A stretch of 64,000 nucleotides of DNA from Paenibacillus sp. LHD-117 (GTDB lineage: Bacteria > Bacillota > Bacilli > Paenibacillales > Paenibacillaceae). Location of the stretch: assembly GCF_030929555.1 (NCBI RefSeq), contig NZ_JAVFVT010000008.1, positions 124,001-188,000 on the forward strand, read 5' to 3'. The first letter of the stretch is position 1. Each line of letters begins with the position of its first letter. Positions 8,895 to 16,457 of this stretch are shown one piece after another. Made by a program: the position numbers and the translations under genes. The notes below the pieces were generated by a model. The model made no database searches. It saw only the letters and a program-made list of their open reading frames with translations, and was not told the DNA's origin.

Positions 8895-9608
8895 ATGGAG
8901 CCTAACATACTAAAGCGAATCTTCTTTGATGAGCGTGGGCATTGGGATCGGATTGTAGACAAATTAAGTTGCTGGTCTGCGAAGGATGCCACGATCTGAG
9001 GCTTGTTTCGTATCGCTGAAAGGGGAGATTTTTTACGACCCGCTCGTGTGGAGAGACGGAAGAATGGTCGAGGTTGCTGGAACAGGATGTGTTTCAGGTG
9101 AACCACCGTCATGTTGTATTTACGATTGACGAAGGGCTGCGAGAGGTGTTTTTGCTTCACCGTGCTAAGCTGCTTAAACCATTTATGGATGAAGCCGTTC
9201 GAGTGATAAAAGAGTATTTTGAAAAGAAACATAAGGTAAAACCAGGCATTATAGTAGGTTTACATACGCTTGGATCTCGAATAAATTTTAATCAAGACGT
9301 ATATATGCTGGTGACGATGGGCGGAATGAAGAGAAATGGCGAGTGGAAGACCTATGAGTACATTCCATTTGAAATGTTGATAAAACAGTGGCAAACGGTC
9401 GTGCTGAAGCTCATTCGCGGGAAGTTGGACGGATAGGAGAAAAAGCAAGCGCAGCCTCGTTTGCAAGAAGCCTATTCGAAGAACGGAGAAGGCTTTTATG
9501 TGTATGCGCCGAAACAGAAAGGGAAAGTAAAGCAGTAGCTCGGTTACATTGGACGATATATCCGAAGATCGATAATTGCAGTGAGTCGAATTGAGGAGTA
9601 TGACAAAG
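8895..9608 (+). pseudogene. Degenerate IS91-type transposase (zinc-finger / HUH family)
   Basis: Remnant of a Y2/HUH transposase like those of IS91-family elements in Bacillota. The 5' fragment begins with a good RBS and ATG (MEPNILKRIFFDERGHWDRIVDK), then a deletion and frame change near 8965 removes some 20 residues. Reading resumes with LVCEGCHDLRLVSYR (zinc-binding region), an in-frame TGA at 9017, the long segment 9020-9433, further stops at 9434 and 9536, and IGRYIRR before homology ends near 9600. The HUH motif expected as H-hydrophobic-H after SRINFN reads D-V-Y, so the catalytic histidines are lost. No terminal repeats were found. Inactive. Confidence 0.85.
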
Positions 9609-9647
9609 AAGCCGATCAATCAGGTGTGATTCCTGATCGATCGGCTT
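9609..9647. terminator. Strong 16-bp hairpin, probable terminator for the leftward genes
   Basis: AAGCCGATCAATCAGG and CCTGATCGATCGGCTT form a 16-bp stem with one A-C mismatch and a 7-nt loop. Read on the minus strand it is followed by CTTCTTTGTC, so it likely terminates the leftward unit 10790-9681; it sits at the junction with the transposase remnant. Confidence 0.65.
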
Positions 9648-9680
9648 CTCCGAGGTTCATAATGTAGTGCACTTTCCTTC

Positions 9681-9857
9681 TTAATAGTTATTCGTTGGTA
9701 TAAAACGCAAAAGGTAATACAGAAGAAGAAAAGTTGCAATTCCAGCGATAAAACCAGCGAATAGGGCGGATCCTTTCCCTTTTTTGTAGAAAAAAACCGC
9801 TGTTATTGAAGAAGCGAGAGGAGTGACTAAAGCTAAAATAATTGTTGGTAAATTCAT
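9681..9857 (-). CDS. Small hydrophobic membrane protein (58 aa)
   Basis: Unrecognised 58-aa protein with two hydrophobic helices (about residues 4-24 and 31-52) separated by a short basic turn FYKKGKG, ending in a polar tail. It begins only 6 bp after the stop of the secreted-protein gene at 9864-10790 and ends before a strong hairpin, so the two form a leftward operon. The ribosome binding site is weak (TTAGAG), suggesting coupling to the upstream gene. AT-rich codon use like its partner and unlike the rest of the window. Could be an immunity-like, export-accessory or regulatory membrane peptide; nothing in the sequence decides. Confidence 0.6.
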   Translation of the reverse strand: MNLPTIILALVTPLASSITAVFFYKKGKGSALFAGFIAGIATFLLLYYLLRFIPTNNY

Positions 9858-9863
9858 AATACT

Positions 9864-10790
9864 CTAAGTATACCAGTAATACGGGTTAGTTGGAACTGCT
9901 GTCCAAGCTTTACCTTGAACCGACCAGCCGATGGTAATTCCCCATGGTTGAATTCCAATGCTATTAATATTTGTATCATCCCAACTATGATCAAACTGGG
10001 CTCTGACTTCACGTGACTTTCCTGCAGCAGCAGCAGTTGTTTTGAAATAAGTTGTCAAAACACCATCATCCCAATTGTAATCATATCCACTTTGATTCCC
10101 CCAACCTGCGCCTCTATATCTGATTGTGTCCTGACCAGTAAAGGCTACACCTTGAGCAGTAGATGCTGCCGGGGTAGTTAGTGTTTCAGTAATGGAGTCA
10201 TTCGAATTCCAAAGAGTTAATTTATGACCACCATAGTTTTGCAAACCAGTGCTGGTATCGAAGTATATTCCAAACTGGTCCATACCGCCAACATCATCAG
10301 ATGGGTACATAAGATCGCAGCACCACCAAGATTTATCATCACGCCATTCTCTCACACCGCTGCTGTTATTTTTCCATGCGAATCCGGAAGAAACGCGATA
10401 AACACTCGTCATCGTGTCGTAATAAACATTCGGAGTAATTACGACGACATCCTGGTTAACAGAGGACATAGGCATTATTCCAGTTTCGCCAGTTTCACCG
10501 ACATTAATAAATCCGTTATCCTCTAGGTATTCTCCAACAGCATCTAGTGATTTGGTTTGAGCATAAATCTCTAATGCTTCAGCATCAATTAAATCCAATC
10601 GTTCCTGAACTTCCTCTGGATCCGTTATTGTCGGAGTGGTTGACTGGATCGTGAAGCGAACGTTACTACCGGAATCGCCATTTTCAAGTATCGGTGATTT
10701 TGTGGCATTGCCGGCTGCATACGCTCCTGAGGTGAGACTAGTAGCAATCATCATTGCTGCTAACAGAGTATAAGTAAATCTCTTCTTCAT
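9864..10790 (-). CDS. Secreted protein of unknown function (AT-rich island)
   Basis: 308-aa exported protein that I do not recognise. Signal peptide MKKRFTYTLLAAMMIATSLTSGAYAAG with a probable AYA-type cleavage site; then a region with a helical segment (EEVQERLDLIDAEALEIYAQT) and a beta-rich C-terminal half with many aromatic and Gly/Asn residues, two adjacent Cys (SWWCCD) and the end WGITIGWSVQGKAW. No membrane anchor, LPXTG or SLH motif. The start is set at 10790 because AGGAGG lies 8 nt upstream; the longer frame reads through the RBS. Lower GC than all neighbours and adjacent to a transposase remnant, which suggests acquisition by transfer. Confidence 0.8.
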   Translation of the reverse strand: MKKRFTYTLLAAMMIATSLTSGAYAAGNATKSPILENGDSGSNVRFTIQSTTPTITDPEEVQERLDLIDAEALEIYAQTKSLDAVGEYLEDNGFINVGETGETGIMPMSSVNQDVVVITPNVYYDTMTSVYRVSSGFAWKNNSSGVREWRDDKSWWCCDLMYPSDDVGGMDQFGIYFDTSTGLQNYGGHKLTLWNSNDSITETLTTPAASTAQGVAFTGQDTIRYRGAGWGNQSGYDYNWDDGVLTTYFKTTAAAAGKSREVRAQFDHSWDDTNINSIGIQPWGITIGWSVQGKAWTAVPTNPYYWYT

Positions 10791-11201
10791 TGTGTATCCT
10801 CCTAAAAAATTCATATTTTAATGCCATAAACAACATACCACATTAAGTATTTTTTGGGAATAAATTATTTTATTAGTAATTTTAGGAACGAAAGATTATC
10901 AGGTCAGGGGCATCTTATTGACTCTATTATTTGATCTTCCTCCCTCACTAGTTCTTTTACCCCATATTAAATAGACACCTAGAAATTCAAGATGGTTGTA
11001 TTTTTTTTGAAATATTTTTTATAAAGAAGACAACACAAAAAATCACGTGAGATGGCCAATCCTCTCCGGAGCCGTTAGGCTTTTTGTTATGCCGGCTTCG
11101 CGTTTTACGATTTCTTTATCTCATCCTAATACTCCCATGATGGAAGTAGAGGACAATAGTCATCGAGTGGCAAATCTACTATTTCGAATATGGAGGAGAT
11201 T
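10791..11201. other. AT-rich divergent intergenic region
   Basis: Roughly 400 bp between the leftward secreted-protein gene and the rightward phosphatase gene. It is AT-rich up to about 11040. Around 11055-11100 the composition rises and a weak hairpin (GGAGCCG / CGGCTTC) can be drawn. I see no clear PhoP-box direct repeats and no convincing promoter hexamers, and no ORF with a usable start. Confidence 0.5.
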
Positions 11202-12923
11202 ATGTTGAATAAGAAAGCGCTCCGCACCGTCCTCGCAGGCTGCATGGCAATGTCGGTAGTGTCCACGGCAGCGGTTAACGCCGAGGATGCGGCGACGACA
11301 TCGGAAACGACCGCGCCATCCAAAAATGTAATTGTATTAATCGGTGACGGAATGGGACCTGCCCAAGTGTCCGCCGCTCGCAATTATTTGATGTATCAAA
11401 AAGGCATCGACCATCTGACGCTCGACAGCATTTATGTTGGACAAGCGACGACATACGCGGATCGCGGCGAAGACGGCGGAACGGTCGTATCCGGCGTCGT
11501 CACGGACTCTGCTTCCGCCGGAACGGCTTTCGGCACGGGCAATAAAACGTACAACGCGGCAATCAGCATTTCTAACGAGGACGTAGCCAAACCGTTCGCC
11601 TCCGTCATCGAAGCGGCCGAGCTGGCAGGCAAATCGACCGGTCTCGTAACGACGGCTCGTATCACGCACGCGACGCCTGCGGTATATGCCTCCCACGTGA
11701 GAAGCCGCGACAACGAGAACGCTATCGCTTCCCAGTACCTGGAGAGCGGCGTTGACGTTCTGCTTGGCGGCGGAAGCGCGAACTTCATCAGCAAGGAAGA
11801 GAAGGGCAAACGTTCGGACGAAACGATCATCGACAACTTCGAAGCCAAAGGCTACGACTATATTAGCAACCGCACCGGTCTGGCGGCTCTGCCTGCGGAC
11901 AGCGACAAGGTGCTTGGCTTGTTCGGCGGCTCGCATGTTGCCTACGTTCCGGACCGTTCGGAAGAAACGCCTTCCCTGGCCGAGATGACGGACAAGGCGC
12001 TTGATATTCTGTCCCAAGGAGAGAACGGCTTCGCGATCATGATCGAAGGCGGCCGGATCGACCATTCTTCCCATGCGAACGACTTCCCGACGATGATTCA
12101 AGAGATGCTTGATTTCGACGCGGCGGTGAAGGTTGCGCTCGACTTCGCGAAGAAGGACGGCAACACGTCCGTCGTCGTTACAGCCGACCATGAGACAGGC
12201 GGCCTGTCGCTATCCCGCGACAATGTTTACGAGCTGAATCTGGATCTTTGGGATCAGCAGAAACATTCCTCCGAATCGATTGCAAGCAAGCTGAAGGAAG
12301 CGAAGACGATCGAGGAAGTGAAACAAATCGTGGCGGCTAACACTTGGATTACGGACCTGTCCGACGAAGAAGCCGAGCAGATCATGGCCGGCGACGGTTC
12401 CTCCTATGCCCAAGAAGGCGCCTATAACGCCGTGATTAGCAAAAGATTGCTTGTAGGCTGGAGCGGCCACGGCCACTCCGCGGTTGACGTTGGCGTATGG
12501 GCTTACGGTCCAATCACCAGCCTGGTGAAAGGCCAAATCGACAATACCCGCATCGCGACGGCGTCCGCCGAAGTGATCGGCGTTGACCTTGAGGCGGCAA
12601 GCAAAGGCCTTCAAGCGAAGTACCTGTATCCGAAATTCAAAGTGACGCGCGACAATCAAGTGATGTTCCCGGCGAAGGCGCTGGCCGAAGCGCTTGGCGG
12701 CGAAGTGAAATGGGATGCGGCGACTCGCACGGCTTCTATCGCCCTCGGCGGCAAGACGCTGAGTGTGAACCTGGATGAGCGTACGGTCCTGATCGACGGA
12801 GCGGCATCCGGACTTGCGAGCGATGTAGACAACGGCAAGCTGTACCTACCGCTGGAAGCATTCAATCAGCTGACCGGCAGCAGCATGACGTGGGACACGT
12901 TGTCCGAGCGCATCGTCAAATAA
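11202..12923 (+). CDS. Secreted alkaline phosphatase with C-terminal copper-amine-oxidase-N-like domain
   Basis: 573-aa exported PhoA-type phosphomonoesterase. Signal peptide MLNKKALRTVLAGCMAMSVVSTAAVNA. Catalytic features: IGDGMG (metal), VTDSASAGTA with nucleophile Ser103, EGGRIDHSSH, TADHETGG and the C-terminal GWSGHGHSAVDVGVWA metal-binding histidines. The catalytic domain ends near residue 460; the last ~110 residues (FKVTRDNQVMFPAKALAEALGG ... KLYLPLEAFNQL) are a copper amine oxidase N-terminal-like domain, common as a cell-wall-associated stalk in Paenibacillaceae. ATG at 11202 lies 4 nt after GGAGGAG, whereas the ATG at 11190 overlaps that RBS. It would release phosphate outside the cell. 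Confidence 0.93.
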   Translation: MLNKKALRTVLAGCMAMSVVSTAAVNAEDAATTSETTAPSKNVIVLIGDGMGPAQVSAARNYLMYQKGIDHLTLDSIYVGQATTYADRGEDGGTVVSGVVTDSASAGTAFGTGNKTYNAAISISNEDVAKPFASVIEAAELAGKSTGLVTTARITHATPAVYASHVRSRDNENAIASQYLESGVDVLLGGGSANFISKEEKGKRSDETIIDNFEAKGYDYISNRTGLAALPADSDKVLGLFGGSHVAYVPDRSEETPSLAEMTDKALDILSQGENGFAIMIEGGRIDHSSHANDFPTMIQEMLDFDAAVKVALDFAKKDGNTSVVVTADHETGGLSLSRDNVYELNLDLWDQQKHSSESIASKLKEAKTIEEVKQIVAANTWITDLSDEEAEQIMAGDGSSYAQEGAYNAVISKRLLVGWSGHGHSAVDVGVWAYGPITSLVKGQIDNTRIATASAEVIGVDLEAASKGLQAKYLYPKFKVTRDNQVMFPAKALAEALGGEVKWDAATRTASIALGGKTLSVNLDERTVLIDGAASGLASDVDNGKLYLPLEAFNQLTGSSMTWDTLSERIVK

Positions 12924-12938
12924 TGAACGACTAATGAG

Positions 12939-12984
12939 CAAGTCAATAGACGGGGGAGCGCTTGCTCTCCTGTCTATTTGCTTG
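12939..12984 (+). terminator. Long hairpin between phosphatase and ABC operon
   Basis: CAATAGACgGGgGAGC and GCTCtCCtGTCTATTtG form a long imperfect stem with loop GCTT-like. No clear T-run follows, so it may terminate weakly or stabilise mRNA ends. Confidence 0.55.
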
Positions 12985-13008
12985 AGGCGGCTAGGAGGAG
13001 GCTGAACA

Positions 13009-13743
13009 ATGACGGATATGATACGGATTCAAGGTTTAAAAAAATCGTTCGGGGCGAAGCAACAGCAGCGTCTGCCGATCGTCCACATCGAGCAATGGGC
13101 CGTGAAGAAAGGGGAGCGGATCGCCCTGCTCGGGCAAAGCGGAAGCGGCAAGAGCACGCTGCTGCATCTGATCGGCGGCGTGCTGGCGCCCGACCAAGGC
13201 AGGCTTGTCGCAGCGGACCAACTCGTGAGCGCTATGTCGGAGCGGGCGCGGGACGCTTACCGGGCGGAGTACGTGGGGTATGTATTTCAGGACTTTTATT
13301 TGATCCCGTCGCTAACGATCCGGCAGAATGTCGAGCTTGTGCTGCCTCGCGCCGCAAGCCGGAAGGAACGGAACCGGCTGCTCGAAGAATGGTTCGAGCG
13401 CGTCGGTCTTGCGGATCGCATGAACCATCTGCCGAGCAAATTATCTCGGGGCCAGCAGCAGCGCGCGGCGATCGTGCGGGCTTTGGCGTGCCGCCCTCCG
13501 ATCGTGTTGGCGGATGAGCCCACGGGCAGCCTCGACGTCGAAACGGCCGATTCGGTCATGCGGCTTCTGCTCGACATCTGCAAGGAGAACGGCTCCACGC
13601 TGCTTGCCGTGACGCATGACTTGCAGCTCGCGAAGTTATTCCCTATGACGGTGCAGATGAACGAAATCAACGAATGTCTGCGCTACTCGGGTCGAAGCGG
13701 CGATTCCTATCGAGAGGGCATGAAGGAGGCTGCGGAAGGATGA
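13009..13743 (+). CDS. ABC transporter ATP-binding protein (MacB/LolD type)
   Basis: 244-aa ATPase subunit. Walker A GQSGSGKSTLLH, Q-loop GYVFQDFYLIPSLTIRQNV, signature LSRGQQQRAAIVRALA, Walker B PIVLADEPTGSLD and H-loop VTHD are all intact, in the arrangement of the MacB/LolD/YknY subfamily that pairs with FtsX-fold permeases. The signature is LSRGQ rather than LSGGQ, common in this subfamily. ATG at 13009 follows AGGAGG by 8 nt. Its stop overlaps the start of the permease gene (ATGA), and a lipoprotein gene follows, so the three form one operon. Confidence 0.93.
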   Translation: MTDMIRIQGLKKSFGAKQQQRLPIVHIEQWAVKKGERIALLGQSGSGKSTLLHLIGGVLAPDQGRLVAADQLVSAMSERARDAYRAEYVGYVFQDFYLIPSLTIRQNVELVLPRAASRKERNRLLEEWFERVGLADRMNHLPSKLSRGQQQRAAIVRALACRPPIVLADEPTGSLDVETADSVMRLLLDICKENGSTLLAVTHDLQLAKLFPMTVQMNEINECLRYSGRSGDSYREGMKEAAEG

Positions 13744-15041
13744 ACGGCTGGACGTATATTTGGACGAATTTGAAGCACCGTTCGTTTCTGGCCGCCCTAA
13801 CGATTATTGCAGTTGCGGTTACGGTGGCGCTTTTCGCCTTGATGCTGATGAGCAGGGATGGCGTTGAGGAAGGGGCGCAGAAAGGGTACGGCCCGTTCGA
13901 GCTCGTCATCGGCGCGGACGGCAGCGAGTCGCAGCTCGTGCTGAACACGTTCTACCGGGTCGGCGCTCCGACGGGGAACATCCCTTACGGGCTGCTGGAA
14001 GAAGCCGAAGAGAGCGAGCATACGGATGCGGCGTTCGGCATGACGACTGGAGACAGCCATGAGGGTTATCCCATCGTCGGCATCGATCCCGCCTACTTCC
14101 TGACCCGTTATGCGGATCGTCAGCTGGCGGAAGGCAAGCTGTACGCGGGTCTTGACGAAGTGACGGTTGGCTACGCCGTCGCGAACGCGCTGAATTTGCG
14201 GATCGGCGACACGTTCAGCGGAGCGCATGGACTTGTGGAACACGTCGAGCTTGAGCATGAGGAGGAGCAAGCAGTCGAAGAGCATGAGGGTGAAGCACAT
14301 TCGGAAGGTGCGGGCGAAGAAGCCGCGCATGAAGGCGAAGAACATGCGGACGAGGCGCAAGAGGGAGAATCGCATGACGCGCACGCGAGCTTCAAATACA
14401 CCGTCGTAGGCATTCTACCGAAGCTGAACACGGCGGATGATCGCGCCATCTTCACGACGATGGATTACGCATGGGCCGTTCATGAGATGGACGAAGCGCA
14501 CAAGGAGATTACGGCGATCATCGTGAAGCCGAGCACCTTGCTTGGCGTGCAATCGCTCAAGACGCAGTTCGACGCGCATAATAACGTGCAGGCTGTCTAT
14601 ACGGGAAAGGCGGTCGCGGATGTGCTGAACGTCGTCGACACCGGCTCGCAGCTGCTGCTCATCGTCATGTTCGTCTGCGTGCTGCTTGCCGCGGTGACGC
14701 TGCTGCTTGCCCTGACGGCGTCGATCCAAGAGCGGAAGCGAGATGTCGGATTGCTGCGGTTAATCGGCAAGTCGAGATCGTATATCTTGCTCAGGCTGAT
14801 CGGCGAAGGGCTGGCGTTAACCGCGATCGGGTTGTTGATCGGCCTGATAGCCGGACATGGAGCGGGAGCTTTGATGAGCGAATCGTTGTTCGAGCAAACC
14901 GGCATCCAACTGCAGGCGCTTCGTATCGCGAGCGAAGAGTGGCTGCTGATCGCGGCGACGATCGCGATCGGAACCGCCGCCTCGATTGGGCCCGCGCTTG
15001 GCGTTTACCGCACCGATGCGCTGACGTTATTCAGAGAGTAG
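13740..15041 (+). CDS. FtsX-type ABC permease with His/Glu-rich extracellular insert
   Basis: About 433-aa permease with the FtsX/MacB topology: one N-terminal membrane helix (residues ~15-35), a large extracellular domain and three C-terminal helices (from VDTGSQLLLIVMFVCVLLAAVTL onward), with LLRLIGKSR between helices. Inside the extracellular domain, residues about 166-216 form a low-complexity insert with eight His among many Glu/Asp (for example EHEEEQAVEEHEG and EEHADEAQEGESHD), which is not part of the ordinary fold and resembles metal-binding tracts of Zn/Ni/Co/Mn transport proteins. ATG at 13740 is used: GAAGGAG precedes it and it overlaps the ATPase stop. Metal import or sensing is an inference. 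Confidence 0.9.
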   Translation: MNGWTYIWTNLKHRSFLAALTIIAVAVTVALFALMLMSRDGVEEGAQKGYGPFELVIGADGSESQLVLNTFYRVGAPTGNIPYGLLEEAEESEHTDAAFGMTTGDSHEGYPIVGIDPAYFLTRYADRQLAEGKLYAGLDEVTVGYAVANALNLRIGDTFSGAHGLVEHVELEHEEEQAVEEHEGEAHSEGAGEEAAHEGEEHADEAQEGESHDAHASFKYTVVGILPKLNTADDRAIFTTMDYAWAVHEMDEAHKEITAIIVKPSTLLGVQSLKTQFDAHNNVQAVYTGKAVADVLNVVDTGSQLLLIVMFVCVLLAAVTLLLALTASIQERKRDVGLLRLIGKSRSYILLRLIGEGLALTAIGLLIGLIAGHGAGALMSESLFEQTGIQLQALRIASEEWLLIAATIAIGTAASIGPALGVYRTDALTLFRE

Positions 15042-15052
15042 GAGGGGTATAG

Positions 15053-15940
15053 TTGAGGATTAGAATACGGACAATTACGGTCATATCGGCCGCGGCGATC
15101 ATCTCAGCACTCGTAAGCGGCTGCGGGGCGAAGCAGTCCGGCGGCGAATCGGGTTCGTTCGGCGATGCCGCCTCGGAAGCGCAGGCAGGTGCCAACGCCG
15201 TGGCGGCGATCGGTCAACCGCCGGCCGATTCCGACGCGCCGCCAGCAGGCGAAACGACCGGCATATCGGATGGCGACATCGAAGCGGAAGCGCCGGAGGC
15301 ATCGAATACGAACGAGGCTTTGCCGTCAAGTACGGCTACGGCTTCCGAGAATATAACGACCGGGAATACGGCAGAGGGGCTGTCCGGCGGGAAACCGTCC
15401 GTTAAACCCGTGACCGCTCCCGAGTCAACGGATAAACCCCAAACGGGTTCGACCGTTACGAAACCGCCAGGGAAACCGACGGCTAAACCGACCGCGAAGC
15501 CGACAGCGAAGCCGACAGCGAAGCCATCGGCAACCGAGCAGCCGTCCGCCGATGAAGGGACGAACAAAATCCCGTCGATCACTTGGAACGGATTTTTCGA
15601 CAACGAAGAGCAGACGACGCCGTCCGAGCGGTTCTGGGACTTGTCCGACGACCGCGCGACCGTCCAGATCAAAGGGTTTATGGGCGAGGTGCTTTCCTTC
15701 GACAAGAACTGGTTCCTGCTCATTCCGGAGCCGGGAGCGGAATGCCCGTTCGATAACGGGGACGAAACGTATTGGAACAAAATCATGATCGTGTTCGTCA
15801 AGGACGGGTCCAAGCTGCGTTATACATCCAAGCCGCTTCAAATTACGGGCAGGCTCGACGTTGGCATCAAAGTAGACGAATCCGGCTATAAGACGATGTT
15901 CCGTCTGTACGACGCCAAGTTTGAAGAAATCAAAGCTTAA
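15053..15940 (+). CDS. Lipoprotein with KPTA repeats and DUF3299-like C-terminal domain
   Basis: 295-aa protein starting with TTG behind GGAGGGG. Signal peptide with lipobox LVSGC (Cys at ~24), so anchored outside the membrane. Residues ~25-165 are low complexity (Gly/Ala/Thr/Pro), including tandem KPTA units at about residues 143-158, acting as a spacer through the wall. The C-terminal ~115 residues form a compact domain: TVQIKGFMGEVLSFDKNW, FLLIPEPGAECPF, WNKIMIVFV, LQITGRLDVG, with one Cys. This pattern resembles DUF3299-type proteins that accompany FtsX-type ABC transporters such as the zinc-linked Zrg system in Vibrio. The match is from memory and tentative. Third gene of the operon, 11 bp after the permease. 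Confidence 0.8.
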   Translation: MRIRIRTITVISAAAIISALVSGCGAKQSGGESGSFGDAASEAQAGANAVAAIGQPPADSDAPPAGETTGISDGDIEAEAPEASNTNEALPSSTATASENITTGNTAEGLSGGKPSVKPVTAPESTDKPQTGSTVTKPPGKPTAKPTAKPTAKPTAKPSATEQPSADEGTNKIPSITWNGFFDNEEQTTPSERFWDLSDDRATVQIKGFMGEVLSFDKNWFLLIPEPGAECPFDNGDETYWNKIMIVFVKDGSKLRYTSKPLQITGRLDVGIKVDESGYKTMFRLYDAKFEEIKA

Positions 15941-15986
15941 CTTGCCAAAAAAATGGAGCCGGCCCGTAGAGATCCGCTCCCAACGC

Positions 15987-16030
15987 AAATCCCCCGCTGA
16001 ACCGATAAGGGTAGACGGGGGATTTTTTTT
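15987..16030. terminator. Bidirectional terminator between convergent genes
   Basis: AAATCCCCCG and CGGGGGATTT form a perfect 10-bp stem around an 18-19 nt loop, followed by eight T on the plus strand and preceded by A residues that serve the minus strand. It separates the ABC operon from tlp. Confidence 0.88.
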
Positions 16031-16032
16031 CG

Positions 16033-16248
16033 TTATTGATTCTGCTCGTCTTGTTTCTCCGCTTCGAAACCCTCGATGCTGTTCTTGCGGCGTTCGTTTT
16101 TCGCCAGAATCGTTTCCTTTTCTACGGCGGAGATCTCTTCGGCATGCTCTGCGAGATACGCCTCCGCTTCCTGCAGATTTTGTTGCGTATCCTCGATATG
16201 TTGTTGAAGATGCTCGGCGTTGTCGGCGCGATTATCCGGTTTGGCCAT
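16033..16248 (-). CDS. tlp: Small acid-soluble spore protein Tlp
   Basis: 71-aa protein of the Tlp family of forespore-made small acid-soluble proteins. The N-terminus MAKPDNRADNAEHLQQHIEDT and the C-terminal LAKNERRKNSIEGF are typical, with a highly charged helical middle and no Cys. The start at 16248 is set by GGGAGGG 6 nt upstream; the longer frame begins inside the RBS. A sigma-G type promoter lies 35-65 bp upstream (see separate entry), matching forespore expression of this family. The gene is transcribed toward the bidirectional terminator. Confidence 0.93.
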   Translation of the reverse strand: MAKPDNRADNAEHLQQHIEDTQQNLQEAEAYLAEHAEEISAVEKETILAKNERRKNSIEGFEAEKQDEQNQ

Positions 16249-16282
16249 CGTAATCCCTCCCATCTAATTGAAAATCCTTCAT

Positions 16283-16313
16283 TAGAATGGTCCATGATGG
16301 TATTCCTTATGCA
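16283..16313 (-). promoter_or_regulatory. Sigma-G-type promoter for tlp
   Basis: On the minus strand TGCATA (16313-16308) and CATTCTA (16289-16283) are separated by 18 bp, which fits the forespore sigma-G consensus TGMATA-N17/18-CATNNTA exactly. The start of tlp follows 35 bp after the -10. Confidence 0.82.
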
Positions 16314-16457
16314 TGCCTCAATAGAGGTTTTCTCACCACATCAGAACATTTAAGTTCTTTAAGCGATAAAGCGTAAAGGAGATCTTTCTGATTGGCGATA
16401 AAAGCTTCCGCTTAAACGCGGTCGCACATCCTCGGATTACTTCGATAGTAGTTTTTC

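Noticed and set aside
11040..11110. Possible riboswitch (cyclic-di-GMP-like) upstream of the alkaline phosphatase
   Set aside because: Only a weak hairpin with one G-T pair can be drawn; the conserved GEMM bases are not in place on either strand.
15470..15535. Short regularly spaced repeats, CRISPR-like at first sight
   Set aside because: They are in-frame KPTA codon repeats inside a lipoprotein spacer, with 12-bp units and no spacers.
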